Source: Croceicoccus sp. YJ47 (lineage in GTDB: Bacteria > Pseudomonadota > Alphaproteobacteria > Sphingomonadales > Sphingomonadaceae). From it: a stretch of DNA of 64,000 bases. Shown here in pieces: positions 44,353 through 53,315 of this stretch. Within the stretch, counting starts at the first letter, position 1. Every line of letters begins with the position of its first letter. Below the pieces are notes generated by a model that had not been told where the DNA came from, did no database searches, and worked only from the letters and a program-made list of their open reading frames with translations. The stretch is from positions 372,001-436,000 of the forward strand of contig NZ_CP067087.1 of the NCBI RefSeq assembly GCF_016745095.1, in the 5' to 3' direction. Both the position numbers and the translations under genes were made by a program.

Positions 44353-45432
44353 ATGACCGATGAGCCGCATATCGAAGACGCGATCCCCGAGGGACACAGC
44401 CCCTCCACCATCGCCGACCCCCGCCTCCGGTTCGAGGCGCGCCGGGCGATGGTGTGGCTCGGCGTCGCGGCGATCTTCGGCCTGTGCCTCTACATGTCGC
44501 AGGCTTTGCTGGTCATATTCGGCGGGCTCGTCTTTGCCGCGTTGATCGACGGCGGCGCGCGGCTCGTGGGCCGGGCGTTGCCCATTGGGCGCGGCTGGCG
44601 CGTGGCGCTCGTGCTCATCGCGGCGACGGCGTTCCTGGCCTGGCTGCTGTTCTTTGCCGGCACGCAATTCGCGTCGGAGGCGGCGCAGTTCCCCGACCTC
44701 ATCCGCCGGCAGGTCGCGACGGTCATGAGCTGGCTCGAATCGCAGGGCATCACGATCGCCCCCGACATGCAGACCATCGTGCAGCAGGGCGTGGGCGGCA
44801 TCGGCAAGGTGACGAGCATGATCGGCGGGGTGGTCGGCGGATTGACCACGTTTTTCCTGATCCTGATCCTCGGCATCTATTTCGCGGCGGAACCGCGGCT
44901 TTACGAACGCGGGCTTGCGTGGCTGCTCCCCGACCGGCGGCGCGGCAGCTTCCTCGAAATGATGGAAAAAATGGCGTTCGCGATGCGCCGCCTGCTGTTC
45001 GGCCGGGTGGTCGGCATGGTTTTCGAAGGCGTCCTTACCGGCATCGCGCTGGGCGTGTATGGGGTGCCGATGGCCTCGCTGCTTGGCCTCATCACCGGGC
45101 TGCTCGCGTTCATTCCCAACATTGGCGCGGTGATTTCGGGCGTGCTGATGGTCCTTGTCGGGCTTTCGGGGGGGACGGACATGGCGCTCTACGCGCTCGG
45201 CGTCTATGCCGTGGTGCAGACGTTCGATGGCTATATCGTGGTGCCGATGATCGCGAAGAAGACGGTCGATCTCGCCCCGGCGCTGGTGCTCGCGATGCAG
45301 TTGATCCTCGGCATCCTGTTTGGCATTCTGGGGCTGGCGCTGGCCGACCCGCTCGTCGCGATGATCAAGACGATGCTCGAACACCGCTCCGACCATGCGG
45401 GAGAGGATCATCCGTTGGCCGCGCGGGGCTGA
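44353..45432 (+). CDS. AI-2E family transporter (PerM/TqsA-like)
   Basis: A 359-residue permease with about eight helices and the family's soluble domain after the third helix (GITIAPDMQTIVQQGVGGIG). Characteristic segments include FFLILILGIYFAAEPRLYER, GRVVGMVFEGVLTGIALGVY and LLAFIPNIGAVISGVLMVLV. Despite the family name, members include Na+/H+ antiporters and exporters of unknown substrates, so no substrate is assigned. It sits 60 bases after lepB and three bases before the DUF3089 gene. Confidence 0.87.
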   Translation: MTDEPHIEDAIPEGHSPSTIADPRLRFEARRAMVWLGVAAIFGLCLYMSQALLVIFGGLVFAALIDGGARLVGRALPIGRGWRVALVLIAATAFLAWLLFFAGTQFASEAAQFPDLIRRQVATVMSWLESQGITIAPDMQTIVQQGVGGIGKVTSMIGGVVGGLTTFFLILILGIYFAAEPRLYERGLAWLLPDRRRGSFLEMMEKMAFAMRRLLFGRVVGMVFEGVLTGIALGVYGVPMASLLGLITGLLAFIPNIGAVISGVLMVLVGLSGGTDMALYALGVYAVVQTFDGYIVVPMIAKKTVDLAPALVLAMQLILGILFGILGLALADPLVAMIKTMLEHRSDHAGEDHPLAARG

Positions 45433-45435
45433 ACA

Positions 45436-46584
45436 ATGGCGCGCAAGTTCCTGTATGTCATCGCGATTCTCATCGTCCTCATCATCGCTGGCGGGCTGGC
45501 CCTGTCCTATTTCGCGGACGATCTGACCGAATTCGCCTTCGTCCCCGACACCGCGTTTGCGGAGCAGGATGCCCTGCCCGACAATGCCTATGCCGATGGC
45601 GCCATGTGGATCAGCCGCCCGGGCATGGACGGCAACGATCCCGCACGCTGGCTCCCCGACGGGTTTACCGAAACCGACGGGCGCATGGCGGCGGCGGTGT
45701 TCTTCGTCCACCCGACCAGCTTTGTCGAAAACACCGCATGGAATGCGCCGCTCGACGATGCGGCGTCGCGGCAACGGGCCGATCTGTTCGTGCGCGGCAT
45801 GGCCAGCCCATTTAACCGGGCGGAGCAGATCTGGGCCCCGCGTTATCGCCAGGCGGCGGTGGGCGCGTTCCTCACCGACCGGCCGGAGGCGCAGCGCGCG
45901 ATCGACGCCGCCTATCGCGATGTGGAGCAGGCCTTTGCGCAGTTCGTGGAGGAGGCGGATCCGGCGCTGCCCATCGTGCTGGCGGGACATAGCCAAGGCG
46001 CGCTGCACCTCCGGCGATTGTTGCGCGAACGGATCGCCGGCACCCCCGTCGCCGACCGGATCGCCGCCGCCTATATCATCGGCTGGCCGATTTCGGTGGC
46101 GAACGATCTGCCCGCGCTCGGGCTTCCCGCCTGCGGCGATGCGCGGCAATCGGGCTGCGTGATGAGCTGGTCGAGCTTTGCCGAACCCGCCGATCCGGAT
46201 CGCCTGTTGCGCTCCTATTCCGCCGGGCTGGGCCTTAATGGCCTCCCCAATGCGGAGACGGAGCTGTTGTGCTCCAACCCCCTCACCGGCGGGATCGGCG
46301 GCGCCGCACCGGCCAGTGCGAACCTCGGCACGCTGGTTCCCAATGCCGATTTCACGAGCGGGCGACTGGTCGAGGAGGCGGTGCCGGCGCGCTGCGATCC
46401 GCGCGGTATTCTGCTCATCGGCGATCCGCCCGATCTCGGCAATGCGGTGCTGCCGGGCAACAATTACCATGTTTACGACATTCCGCTGTTCTGGGCCAAT
46501 CTGCGCCGCGATGTTGCGGCCCGCGTATCGGCTTGGAATGCGGCGCAGGGCGGGGCGTCATCGCCTGTCGTGGGCGGGCGATGA
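45436..46584 (+). CDS. DUF3089 alpha/beta-hydrolase-like protein, membrane anchored
   Basis: A 382-residue protein with an N-terminal membrane anchor or signal (FLYVIAILIVLIIAGGLALS). The DUF3089 domain has an alpha/beta-hydrolase fold. The putative nucleophile is in IVLAGHSQGALHLRRLL, and family features FFVHPTSFVEN and NRAEQIWAPRYRQAAVGAF are present. A His near the end, in NNYHVYDIPLFWANLRRD, could complete a triad. The substrate is unknown. The stop overlaps the ruvX start (ATGA). Confidence 0.85.
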   Translation: MARKFLYVIAILIVLIIAGGLALSYFADDLTEFAFVPDTAFAEQDALPDNAYADGAMWISRPGMDGNDPARWLPDGFTETDGRMAAAVFFVHPTSFVENTAWNAPLDDAASRQRADLFVRGMASPFNRAEQIWAPRYRQAAVGAFLTDRPEAQRAIDAAYRDVEQAFAQFVEEADPALPIVLAGHSQGALHLRRLLRERIAGTPVADRIAAAYIIGWPISVANDLPALGLPACGDARQSGCVMSWSSFAEPADPDRLLRSYSAGLGLNGLPNAETELLCSNPLTGGIGGAAPASANLGTLVPNADFTSGRLVEEAVPARCDPRGILLIGDPPDLGNAVLPGNNYHVYDIPLFWANLRRDVAARVSAWNAAQGGASSPVVGGR

Positions 46585-47069
46585 TTACCGAGAAAGTTCG
46601 CGAATTCGATGCCGCGCTCCCCGATGGCGGCGTGCTGATCGGCATCGATCCCGGCACGAAAACCGTCGGGCTCGCCACGTGCGACGCGGGATGGCATTTC
46701 GCCACGGCGGGAAAGACGCATCCGCGTGGCAAGTTCGGCGCGCTGCGCGACGTGATCGCGGCGACGGTACGCGAACGGCGGGTCGCCGGTTTCGTCGTGG
46801 GACTGCCCCGCAACATGGACGGGAGCGAGGGATCGCGCGCGCAGGCCAGCCGCGCCCTCGCCCGCAATCTCGTCGAGGCGTTCGGGTTGCCGGTTCTGCT
46901 CTGGGATGAAAGGCTGTCCACCGTGGGCGCCGAACGCGCGCTCATCGAACAGGATTTCAGCCGCGCCCGCCGCGCGACCCGGATCGACAGCCACGCCGCC
47001 GCGATCATCCTTCAAGGCGCGATCGACGCGCTCGGCAGCGGGGGCTTCGCCTTCGACGAGGATGGCTGA
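46581..47069 (+). CDS. ruvX: RuvX/YqgF-type RNase H-fold nuclease
   Basis: A 162-residue YqgF-family protein, annotated as putative pre-16S rRNA nuclease or Holliday junction resolvase. It has the acidic RNase-H-fold residues in LIGIDPGTKTVGLATCDAG, VVGLPRNMDGSEGSRAQASR, LLWDERLSTVGAERALIEQ and RIDSHAAAIILQGAID. The start MITEKVREFD overlaps the preceding stop. Essential in many bacteria, probably for rRNA maturation. Confidence 0.92.
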   Translation: MITEKVREFDAALPDGGVLIGIDPGTKTVGLATCDAGWHFATAGKTHPRGKFGALRDVIAATVRERRVAGFVVGLPRNMDGSEGSRAQASRALARNLVEAFGLPVLLWDERLSTVGAERALIEQDFSRARRATRIDSHAAAIILQGAIDALGSGGFAFDEDG

Positions 47070-47078
47070 ATAGAAAAA

Positions 47079-47108
47079 CGGGCCGCCGGACGATAGGTCC
47101 GCGGCCCG
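47079..47108. terminator. Hairpin terminator between ruvX and the acidic lipoprotein gene
   Basis: CGGGCCGCCGGAC pairs with GTCCGCGGCCCG in 12 base pairs with one bulge and a five-base loop. AAAAA on its left gives a T-run to minus-strand transcripts, so it probably terminates both convergent genes. Confidence 0.65.
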
Positions 47109-47129
47109 CTTCTCATTCTCGAAAAACCC

Positions 47130-47375
47130 TTATTCCGAAGGGTCGGTCGCCGGTTCGCCCTCGGCATCGGGGGTGTCCACGTCGATGACGGGCACTTCAA
47201 CCGTGCGTTCCTCGGTATCGATGTTCACGTCGGGCGCCTCGACGTCATATTCGGGCATGTTGCCACCCTCGACATTCACCTCCGGCAGTTCGCCTTCCTC
47301 GGTCTGATCCACGTCGCAGGCAGACAAGCCCAGTGCCAGCGTTCCGGCGGCAAAAACCATGGCGAATTTCTTCAT
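47130..47375 (-). CDS. Small, highly acidic lipoprotein
   Basis: An 81-residue protein with a lipoprotein signal (AMVFAAGTLALGLSAC, Cys20). Its mature part is almost entirely acidic and Pro/Val-rich, with loose repeats such as PEVNVEG, PEYDVEAPDVNIDTEE and VEVPVIDVDTPDAEG. It has no basic residues except one Arg. Such sequences may bind cations or act as flexible envelope spacers, but no family function is known. The short length and clear lipobox support a real gene. Confidence 0.72.
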   Translation of the reverse strand: MKKFAMVFAAGTLALGLSACDVDQTEEGELPEVNVEGGNMPEYDVEAPDVNIDTEERTVEVPVIDVDTPDAEGEPATDPSE

Positions 47376-47476
47376 CTCGATATCCCTTACGTAGCTATCG
47401 GATGCAAAACGGGCGCATCGGGTCGATCGTTCCCGGCGCCTGCCATAATTTTGCCAAATTGCGGAGACGCGCCGCC

Positions 47477-48247
47477 TCAGGGCCCGTGTATCGCGACGAT
47501 GACCCCGTCGCCGGTCGTATCGCTTTCCGCCACCGGCACACGGACGGCATCGGCGCGCGCACGGTTCAGGATCGCTGCGGGTACGCCGGGGGCGTGAACG
47601 ACATAATCGGCGCTGCCCAGCAGTCTCGCCTCCCGCAGGGTGAGGTCGTCCGGATCGGCGGAGCGCAGCGCAATGGCATAGCGCCCCTCCCGCATGGTGT
47701 CCGCATCGCTTACCAGCCAGTCGTCCACCACCCCGGCCCCATGTTCGGTCAGCGGATCGAGTGCGCCCCCCTCGCCCAGCGCGATGTCGAGCGCGCGGCG
47801 CCGGTCCGCCCCCTGCGGATAGCGCGCCCGGATCGCCTCGCGCGCCATGCCGAGCGCCTGCGCCAGCCGGCCCAGCCCCGGCGGGAGCAGCCGTTCGAGC
47901 CGCAGACGCAGCATCTTTGCCAGCCCCGCCGACGCCCCGCCGGTGCCCACCGCGACCAGCACCGGATCGCGGTCGAGGATCGAGGGCACGGTAAATTCGC
48001 ACAAGGCCGTACGGTCGGTGACATTCACCAGAAGGCCGCGGCACCGCATGCGGATCGCCGCCGCCTCACCCTCGCGCGCATCGTCGATCGCGATGAAGGC
48101 GAGCCTTGCGTGATGCGCCTCCGGCTCGCCGACGCAGATCCCGCCGGCCCGCTCGATCAGCCGCCGCTTCGCCGCCGCGGCCTCCCCCTCGCCCAGCACG
48201 ACGATCTTCTGTCCCGCGACACGGTGAAACAGCGGCAGCGATTGCAT
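47477..48247 (-). CDS. Siroheme synthase N-terminal type protein (precorrin-2 dehydrogenase)
   Basis: A 256-residue protein matching the CysG N-terminal module (CysGB/Met8p), which oxidises precorrin-2 to sirohydrochlorin and inserts iron. The NAD-binding turn is GQKIVVLGEGEAAAAKRRLI. LLVNVTDRTALCEFTVPSIL and VLVAVGTGGASAGLAKMLRL are typical. The C-terminal part (RYAIALRSADPDDLTLREAR) resembles a trimmed start of the uroporphyrinogen methyltransferase domain, so the methylase activity is probably absent. It lies 16 bases downstream of lysA. Confidence 0.82.
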   Translation of the reverse strand: MQSLPLFHRVAGQKIVVLGEGEAAAAKRRLIERAGGICVGEPEAHHARLAFIAIDDAREGEAAAIRMRCRGLLVNVTDRTALCEFTVPSILDRDPVLVAVGTGGASAGLAKMLRLRLERLLPPGLGRLAQALGMAREAIRARYPQGADRRRALDIALGEGGALDPLTEHGAGVVDDWLVSDADTMREGRYAIALRSADPDDLTLREARLLGSADYVVHAPGVPAAILNRARADAVRVPVAESDTTGDGVIVAIHGP

Positions 48248-48263
48248 CAGCGGACGCAGCCCA

Positions 48264-49523
48264 TCATGCGAGCCAGTGCGGCACGCGTTCGGCGGCGAGG
48301 ATTTCCGCCGGTTCGATCCGGTCCGCGACAACGGCATAGCGATCGCCCGAGACCAGCACCTCGGGCACCAGCGGGCGGCTGTTGTAGGTGTTCGCCATCG
48401 TCGCGCCATAGGCACCGGCGGTGCGGAACGCCGCGAGGTCGCCCGTTTCCACCGCGGCGATGTCACGGCCCATGGCGAAGGTGTCGCTGCTCTCGCAAAT
48501 CGGGCCGACGATATTCGCGACCATCGTGTCGCCGCGATCGGTCACGGCGACGAAATCGTGCCAGGCATCGTACATGGCGGGGCGGGCAAGATCGTTCATC
48601 GCCGCATCGACCACGACAAAGGGATGCGACACCCCCTGCTTCACCCGGACGACGCGGGTGACGAGAATGCCCGAATTGCCCGAAATCACGCGGCCCGGCT
48701 CGAACATGAGGCGCACGCCCCAATCCTTCGTCACGCGCGCGACCATTGCGGCATAATCCTGCGGCGAGGGAAAGCGTTCCCCTTCGCGATAGGGCACGCC
48801 GACACCGCCGCCCAGATCCATGTGGGTCACGGCGTGCCCCTCCGCACGGATCGCCTCCATGAGCGCACCCATGCGTGCGAACGCCGCCTCCAGCGGGTCG
48901 AGGCTGGCAAGCTGGCTCCCGATATGCACGGCCAGCCCGCGCATGGCGAGGCCGTCCCGCCCCGCGAGCCGGTCGAAAATCGCCGCCGCCCGGTCATAGG
49001 GCACGCCGAACTTGTTCTCCGCCTTGCCGGTGGAGATCTTCTCATGCGTGCCGGCCTCGACATCGGGATTGACGCGCAGCGCACATTGCGCCTGCACCCC
49101 CCGTGCCGCGGCGATTTTCGCGAGCGCGTCGCCCTCTTCCTCCGATTCCAGGTTGAACTGTCCGATCCCGGCATCGAGCGCCTCGGCCAGTTCGTCATCG
49201 GTCTTGCCGACGCCCGAAAACACGATGTCCCCGTACGCCATGCCCGCCGCGAGCGCGCGCCGCATCTCGCCCGCCGACACGACATCGGCGCCGAACCCCT
49301 CTGCGCGGAGCACGCGGAGCACGGCGAGATTCGGGTTCGACTTCACCGCAAAGGCGCAATGCACGTCGGGCAGAATCGCAAGCGCCTCGCGGAAAACACG
49401 CGCATGGCGGGACAGCGTGGCCTGCGAATAGACATAGACGGGGGTGCCGACCTCTTCGGCGATGCGCGTCAGAGGCACGTCCTCGGCATGCAGCACGCCG
49501 TCGCGGCGGGAGAAATGGTCCAT
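48264..49523 (-). CDS. lysA: Diaminopimelate decarboxylase LysA
   Basis: Decarboxylates meso-diaminopimelate to lysine using pyridoxal phosphate. The 419-residue protein has the PLP lysine in HCAFAVKSNPNLAVLRVLRA, LRVNPDVEAGTHEKISTGK, HMDLGGGVGVPY, the phosphate-binding FEPGRVISGNSGILVTRV, and the active-site Cys in GPICESSDTFAMGRDI. It follows the small lipoprotein gene in an argH-lptM-lysA order that is common in proteobacteria. Confidence 0.95.
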   Translation of the reverse strand: MDHFSRRDGVLHAEDVPLTRIAEEVGTPVYVYSQATLSRHARVFREALAILPDVHCAFAVKSNPNLAVLRVLRAEGFGADVVSAGEMRRALAAGMAYGDIVFSGVGKTDDELAEALDAGIGQFNLESEEEGDALAKIAAARGVQAQCALRVNPDVEAGTHEKISTGKAENKFGVPYDRAAAIFDRLAGRDGLAMRGLAVHIGSQLASLDPLEAAFARMGALMEAIRAEGHAVTHMDLGGGVGVPYREGERFPSPQDYAAMVARVTKDWGVRLMFEPGRVISGNSGILVTRVVRVKQGVSHPFVVVDAAMNDLARPAMYDAWHDFVAVTDRGDTMVANIVGPICESSDTFAMGRDIAAVETGDLAAFRTAGAYGATMANTYNSRPLVPEVLVSGDRYAVVADRIEPAEILAAERVPHWLA

Positions 49524-49526
49524 GGT

Positions 49527-49780
49527 CTAACGCTCCGGCGGCAGGTCGAAAGGGTCGGGTTCGCGCGGTTCGGACTGCGTGCGCAGTTCGACATTGCGTT
49601 CGGGCGCAGCCTGCGGCGAACGTTCGAGCAATTCCTCAACCGTGGGGCGCGTCGCCTCGCCATAGGCGGCGGGCGGAAGCGTGTTGCCGGGCAAGGGCTC
49701 CAGATCGGTCCGTTGCGCGCAGCCGGCGGTAAGGATGGCCGCCGCCGCGACGCCGAGATGGACGATGCGCCGCCCGCTCA
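49527..49780 (-). CDS. Small lipoprotein between argH and lysA (LptM-like position)
   Basis: An 84-residue predicted lipoprotein with a signal ending AILTAGC (Cys21) and a Pro/Glu-rich hydrophilic tail (VEELLERSPQAAPERNVEL). The initiating ATG spans 49779-49781 and overlaps the argH stop (ATGA); the stop lies three bases before lysA. LptM (YifL), which promotes LptD maturation, is encoded at this place in many proteobacteria. The position and lipobox suggest an equivalent, but sequence similarity is not clear, so the name is not assigned. Confidence 0.7.
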
Positions 49781-51217
49781 TGCCCCGTCCCCCATGTTCA
49801 GCACGCGCCGCGCATCGGCGACCCGCGCGCGGACCTGCGCCGGGGCGGTACCGCCGTGGCTGCTCCGCGCCGCGACCGACGCCTCGACCGAAAGCGCGGT
49901 ATACACGCGTTCGTCGATGCGCGGGTCGATGTCCTGCAACTGCGCGAGGGTGAGATCGTCGAGCGCCACGCCCTTCCCCTCGGCGAGCTTCACCGCGGCG
50001 CCGGTGATGTGGTGCGCCTCGCGGAACGGGATGTCCGCCTCCCGCACGAGCCAGTCGGCAAGATCGGTGGCGGTGGCAAAGCCCATTTCCGCCGCCTGCC
50101 GCATGCGGGCGGTGTTGAAGGTGGATTCCGCAATCATCCCCGTCATCGCCGCCACCGACAGGGCGAGGAGCGAAGCCGCCTCGAACACCGGGGGCTTGTC
50201 GTCCTGCATGTCCTTCGAATAGGCCAGCGGGAGCCCCTTCATCGTCATGCTCAATTGCATGAGGCATCCGGTGATGCGCCCCGCATGCCCGCGAATCAGC
50301 TCGGCCGCGTCGGGGTTTTTCTTCTGCGGCATGATCGAGCTTCCGGTCGACAGCGAATCGGTAATCCGCACAAAACCGAACGGCTGGCTCGCCCACAGGA
50401 TCAATTCTTCGGCAAGGCGGGAGAGGTGCAGCGAGGTCTGCGCCGCTGCCGACAGGTAATCGAGCGCGAAATCGCGATCCGACACGGCATCGAGGCTGTT
50501 GTCCGTGGGCCGGTCGAAACCGAGTTCGCGCGCGGTCCGATCCCGGTCGATGGGAAAGCCGGTGCCTACCAGCGCCGCGGAGCCGAGCGGACATTCGTTC
50601 AACCGCACCCGCGCATCGGCAAAGCGCGAACGGTCGCGGCGGAACATCTCGTAATAGGCCATGAGATGATGGCCCAGCGTCACCGGCTGCGCCGTTTGCA
50701 GATGGGTAAAACCGGGCAGGATGCTGTCCGCATGTTCGCCCGCGCGGGTCACCAACGCGCGTTGCAGCGCGGCGAGCGCGGCATCGGTCTGGTCGATCGT
50801 GTCGCGCACCCAGAGCTTGAAATCAGTCGCGACCTGGTCGTTGCGGCTGCGCGCGGTGTGAAGCCGCCCCGCCGCCGCGCCGACGATTTGCGACAGGCGA
50901 TCCTCGGTCACCATGTGGATGTCTTCAAGATCCCAGTTTTCGGGCACGCCATCGCGTTCATATTCGCCCGCGATGGTGTCCAGCCCGTCGGCGATGGTGC
51001 GGGCGTCGGCGTCCGTCACGATCCCTTGCGCGGCGAGCATGGCGACATGCGCCTTCGATGCGGCGATGTCCTGCCGCCACAACACCTTGTCGAAGGGGAT
51101 GGAGGCATTTATCTCGCGCATGATCGCGGACGGCCCCTCGGCAAAGCGTCCGCCCCACATCTGATTTGCCTGCCCGCCATTCGCCTTGTCGTCGGAGCCT
51201 GCCTTGCCCTTGCCCAT
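49778..51217 (-). CDS. argH: Argininosuccinate lyase ArgH
   Basis: Splits argininosuccinate to arginine and fumarate. The 479-residue protein has [67 protein letters not shown] and the superfamily signature [17 protein letters not shown]. The start [11 protein letters not shown] puts its ATG back to back with that of the divergent tlpA gene (CATG). Starting at the later in-frame Met of QMWGGRF would leave a promoter gap instead. Confidence 0.94.
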   Translation of the reverse strand: MGKGKAGSDDKANGGQANQMWGGRFAEGPSAIMREINASIPFDKVLWRQDIAASKAHVAMLAAQGIVTDADARTIADGLDTIAGEYERDGVPENWDLEDIHMVTEDRLSQIVGAAAGRLHTARSRNDQVATDFKLWVRDTIDQTDAALAALQRALVTRAGEHADSILPGFTHLQTAQPVTLGHHLMAYYEMFRRDRSRFADARVRLNECPLGSAALVGTGFPIDRDRTARELGFDRPTDNSLDAVSDRDFALDYLSAAAQTSLHLSRLAEELILWASQPFGFVRITDSLSTGSSIMPQKKNPDAAELIRGHAGRITGCLMQLSMTMKGLPLAYSKDMQDDKPPVFEAASLLALSVAAMTGMIAESTFNTARMRQAAEMGFATATDLADWLVREADIPFREAHHITGAAVKLAEGKGVALDDLTLAQLQDIDPRIDERVYTALSVEASVAARSSHGGTAPAQVRARVADARRVLNMGDGA

Positions 51218-51781
51218 GAAATTCCGCCCAGTCCTGTCCGTTGCCGCCGCAGCGACCTTGCGGCCGGCAGCTTTGCGATTGCCGGGTGCGATAGGCAAGA
51301 GACCGCCGCTTCGCAAGCAAAGGGCGATGGGGACGATGCCGTCCTGACGGGCGAGATCGACCGCAGCCACGCGGGCGAGCCGATGCCCGAGGCGGTGCTG
51401 ACGCTGGCGGACGGCACGACGCGCAGTCTCGATGAATTTTCGGGTCAGCCGGTGCTCGTCAACCTGTGGGCGACATGGTGCGCGCCCTGCGTCCTCGAAA
51501 TGCCGATGCTCGACGATCTGGCAAAGGCACGCGAGGGGGAGCTTGCCGTGCTCACCGTGTCGCAGGATCTGGACGGGGCGGACAAGGTCGCGGCCTTCTT
51601 CGATCAGCGTAAATTCACGATGCTACGCCCCTGGCTCGATCCGGAAAACGCGCTCGGCTTCGCCTATGGCACGGGGGTGTTGCCGACGACGGTGTACTAC
51701 GGCAGCGACGGGCGCGAAATCTGGCGCGTGGTCGGCGGATATGACTGGTCCGGCGGGGAAGCTGCGCAATTGTTCGATTGA
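51216..51781 (+). pseudogene. TlpA-like thioredoxin lipoprotein, frameshifted in the signal peptide as sequenced
   Basis: The main frame carries a TlpA/ResA-type thioredoxin domain with [20 protein letters not shown] and the cis-Pro segment GTGVLPTTVYYG, a membrane-tethered reductant used for example in cytochrome c or oxidase maturation. Its frame opens only inside a lipobox, [10 protein letters not shown]. The rest of a good signal peptide, [14 protein letters not shown], lies in another frame from ATG 51216. Adding one base at about 51256 (ACCTT, perhaps ACCCTT) gives a continuous 188-residue lipoprotein. No adequate alternative start exists in the main frame. Confidence 0.75.
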
Positions 51782-51864
51782 GCGTGCGGCCGATGGGCCC
51801 GTCGCGCGACGCCGCGGGCGCCGATTCGCATGGTGGCAGCGCCAGTCGCAGGGCCTGCAAACGA

Positions 51865-51940
51865 TGGTGGGCGGTGAGGGGCTCGAACCCCCGACCCTCT
51901 CGGTGTAAACGAGATGCTCTACCAGCTGAGCTAACCGCCC
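51865..51940 (-). tRNA. tRNA-Val (anticodon UAC)
   Basis: A 76-base cloverleaf on the minus strand with acceptor stem GGGCGGT/ACCGCCC, D-arm GCTC...GAGC, anticodon loop TTTACAC (anticodon TAC) between TCTCG and CGAGA, and T-loop TTCGAGC. The CCA end is encoded. The small open frame across it on the plus strand is an artefact of the tRNA sequence. Confidence 0.95.
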
Positions 51941-52079
51941 GATCCGTCGGAGCGCGCGGATTTAGCGGGTTTTGCCCGGCGGTCAAGTGGAACTTGGCGG
52001 CGTTCGCCATGCGCCCCTGTGCGCGCCGCGCATCCGCAACGGGCTTTGCGCAACCCGCGAAACGCGCTAGCCACGGGGC

Positions 52080-52811
52080 ATGAACGACGCCCCGCACAGG
52101 ATCGATGCCGCCCGGGTCGGGCATTTTCGCTTCTACGATCTCGTCATGGCGGCTTTCGTCATGATCGTGCTGCTGTCCAATGTCATCGGCGCATCGAAAC
52201 TTAGCTACATCACCTTGCCCGGCGGCACGCAATGGGTGTTCGGCGCGGGCGTTCTCTTCTTTCCGGTCAGCTATATCATCGGTGACGTCCTGACCGAGGT
52301 ATACGGCTATGCCCGGGCGCGGCGGGTCATCTGGACGGGGTTTGCGGCGCTTTTGTTCATGGCGTTCATGGCATGGGCGGTCGTCTCCCTGCCGCCGATG
52401 GAAGGGTGGGAGGGGCAGGACGCCTACGAATTCGTGTTCGGCAATACCTGGCGCATCGTGGCGGCCTCCATCGTGGCATTCTGGGTCGGGGAATTCGCCA
52501 ATTCCTACGTCCTTGCAAAGATGAAGAGCCGGATGCAGGGGCGCCATCTGTGGATGCGGATCATCGGATCGACCGTCGTGGGGCAAGGGCTGGACAGCCT
52601 GATCTTCTATCCGGTCGCGTTTCTCGGCGTGCCGGGCTTCCCGCCGGAGCTCATCGCGCAGGCGGTCGTGTCGCAATGGGCGATCAAGACGGGGTGGGAG
52701 GCATTGCTGACCCCTGTGACCTATCGCGTGATCGGCGCGCTCAAACGCGCAGAGGCGGTCGACGTCTACGACGAAACGACCGATTTCTCACCCTTCGCGA
52801 AGGGCGGCTGA
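52080..52811 (+). CDS. Queuosine precursor transporter (YhhQ/VUT family)
   Basis: A 243-residue polytopic protein of the YhhQ family, which imports 7-cyano-7-deazaguanine or related precursors of queuosine for tRNA modification. Characteristic segments are FVMIVLLSNVIGASKLSYIT, VLFFPVSYIIGDVLTEVYGY and the C-terminal SQWAIKTGWEALLTPVTYRV. About six helices are visible. It lies downstream of tRNA-Val on the other strand and is convergent with the BLUF gene, 18 bases from its stop. No other queuosine genes are in the window. Confidence 0.88.
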   Translation: MNDAPHRIDAARVGHFRFYDLVMAAFVMIVLLSNVIGASKLSYITLPGGTQWVFGAGVLFFPVSYIIGDVLTEVYGYARARRVIWTGFAALLFMAFMAWAVVSLPPMEGWEGQDAYEFVFGNTWRIVAASIVAFWVGEFANSYVLAKMKSRMQGRHLWMRIIGSTVVGQGLDSLIFYPVAFLGVPGFPPELIAQAVVSQWAIKTGWEALLTPVTYRVIGALKRAEAVDVYDETTDFSPFAKGG

Positions 52812-52829
52812 ACCGGTCGGGCGTCCGCA

Positions 52830-53315
52830 TCACGCGGCGGCGGTGCGCGGTTCGTCGGTCGTCCCGCCGCCTTCGCATCGTTCGTCGCCCTGCTCGAACA
52901 GCGCGCGCAGCTGCTCCACCGCCTTGCGTGCGTTGACGCCGAGGAGGAAAGCGATTTCGTCGCTGTCGTTCTCCATGTCCTTCATGATTTCATGGTCCGG
53001 CCCGACGAACGCCATTCGCCATTCGCCGAACATTCGCACATCGACCGGGCTGAAATCGATGAGATTGACGTCGACATGGCGCAGATCGCGGCAGATACTC
53101 TCGAACAGGCTCTCCACGCTGGCCGCCGGTCCCTCCAGCACCTGCACGAACTTGGTCCCGTCGAACAGCAGGCCGCCGCTCACCCCGCTTTGCCGGTTGC
53201 GGTAGCTGGCCCCGCCGACGATCTCGCGCACCATGGTTTCGCCGGCCTGATCGCCGGGCGCCGCCGTGCTGGTATAGAGAAGCCGGCACAGCATGTCGGG
53301 GGACGGCGGGCTCAT
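52830..53315 (-). CDS. BLUF-domain blue-light photoreceptor
   Basis: A 161-residue stand-alone BLUF protein that should bind FAD. The light-sensing residues are all present: Tyr14 in CRLLYTSTA, Asn40 in SYRNRQSGVSG, Gln58 in FDGTKFVQVLEGP, and Trp99 and Met101 in RMFGEWRMAFVG. After the BLUF core (about 8-105) come helices ending in an Ala/Glu-rich tail with no effector domain. The ATG overlaps the stop of the MHYT-GGDEF-EAL gene (ATGA), so the two are co-translated. Direct regulation of that enzyme by light is the natural inference. Confidence 0.93.
   Translation of the reverse strand: MSPPSPDMLCRLLYTSTAAPGDQAGETMVREIVGGASYRNRQSGVSGGLLFDGTKFVQVLEGPAASVESLFESICRDLRHVDVNLIDFSPVDVRMFGEWRMAFVGPDHEIMKDMENDSDEIAFLLGVNARKAVEQLRALFEQGDERCEGGGTTDEPRTAAA

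Noticed and set aside
44350-46470. A 706-codon minus-strand frame opposite the AI-2E permease and DUF3089 genes
   Set aside because: Spans two unrelated genes on the other strand and has the composition of a shadow frame.
51778-52083. Small plus-strand protein containing RGSNPRPSRCKRDALPAELT
   Set aside because: Typical false translation across a tRNA gene; the minus strand encodes tRNA-Val(UAC).
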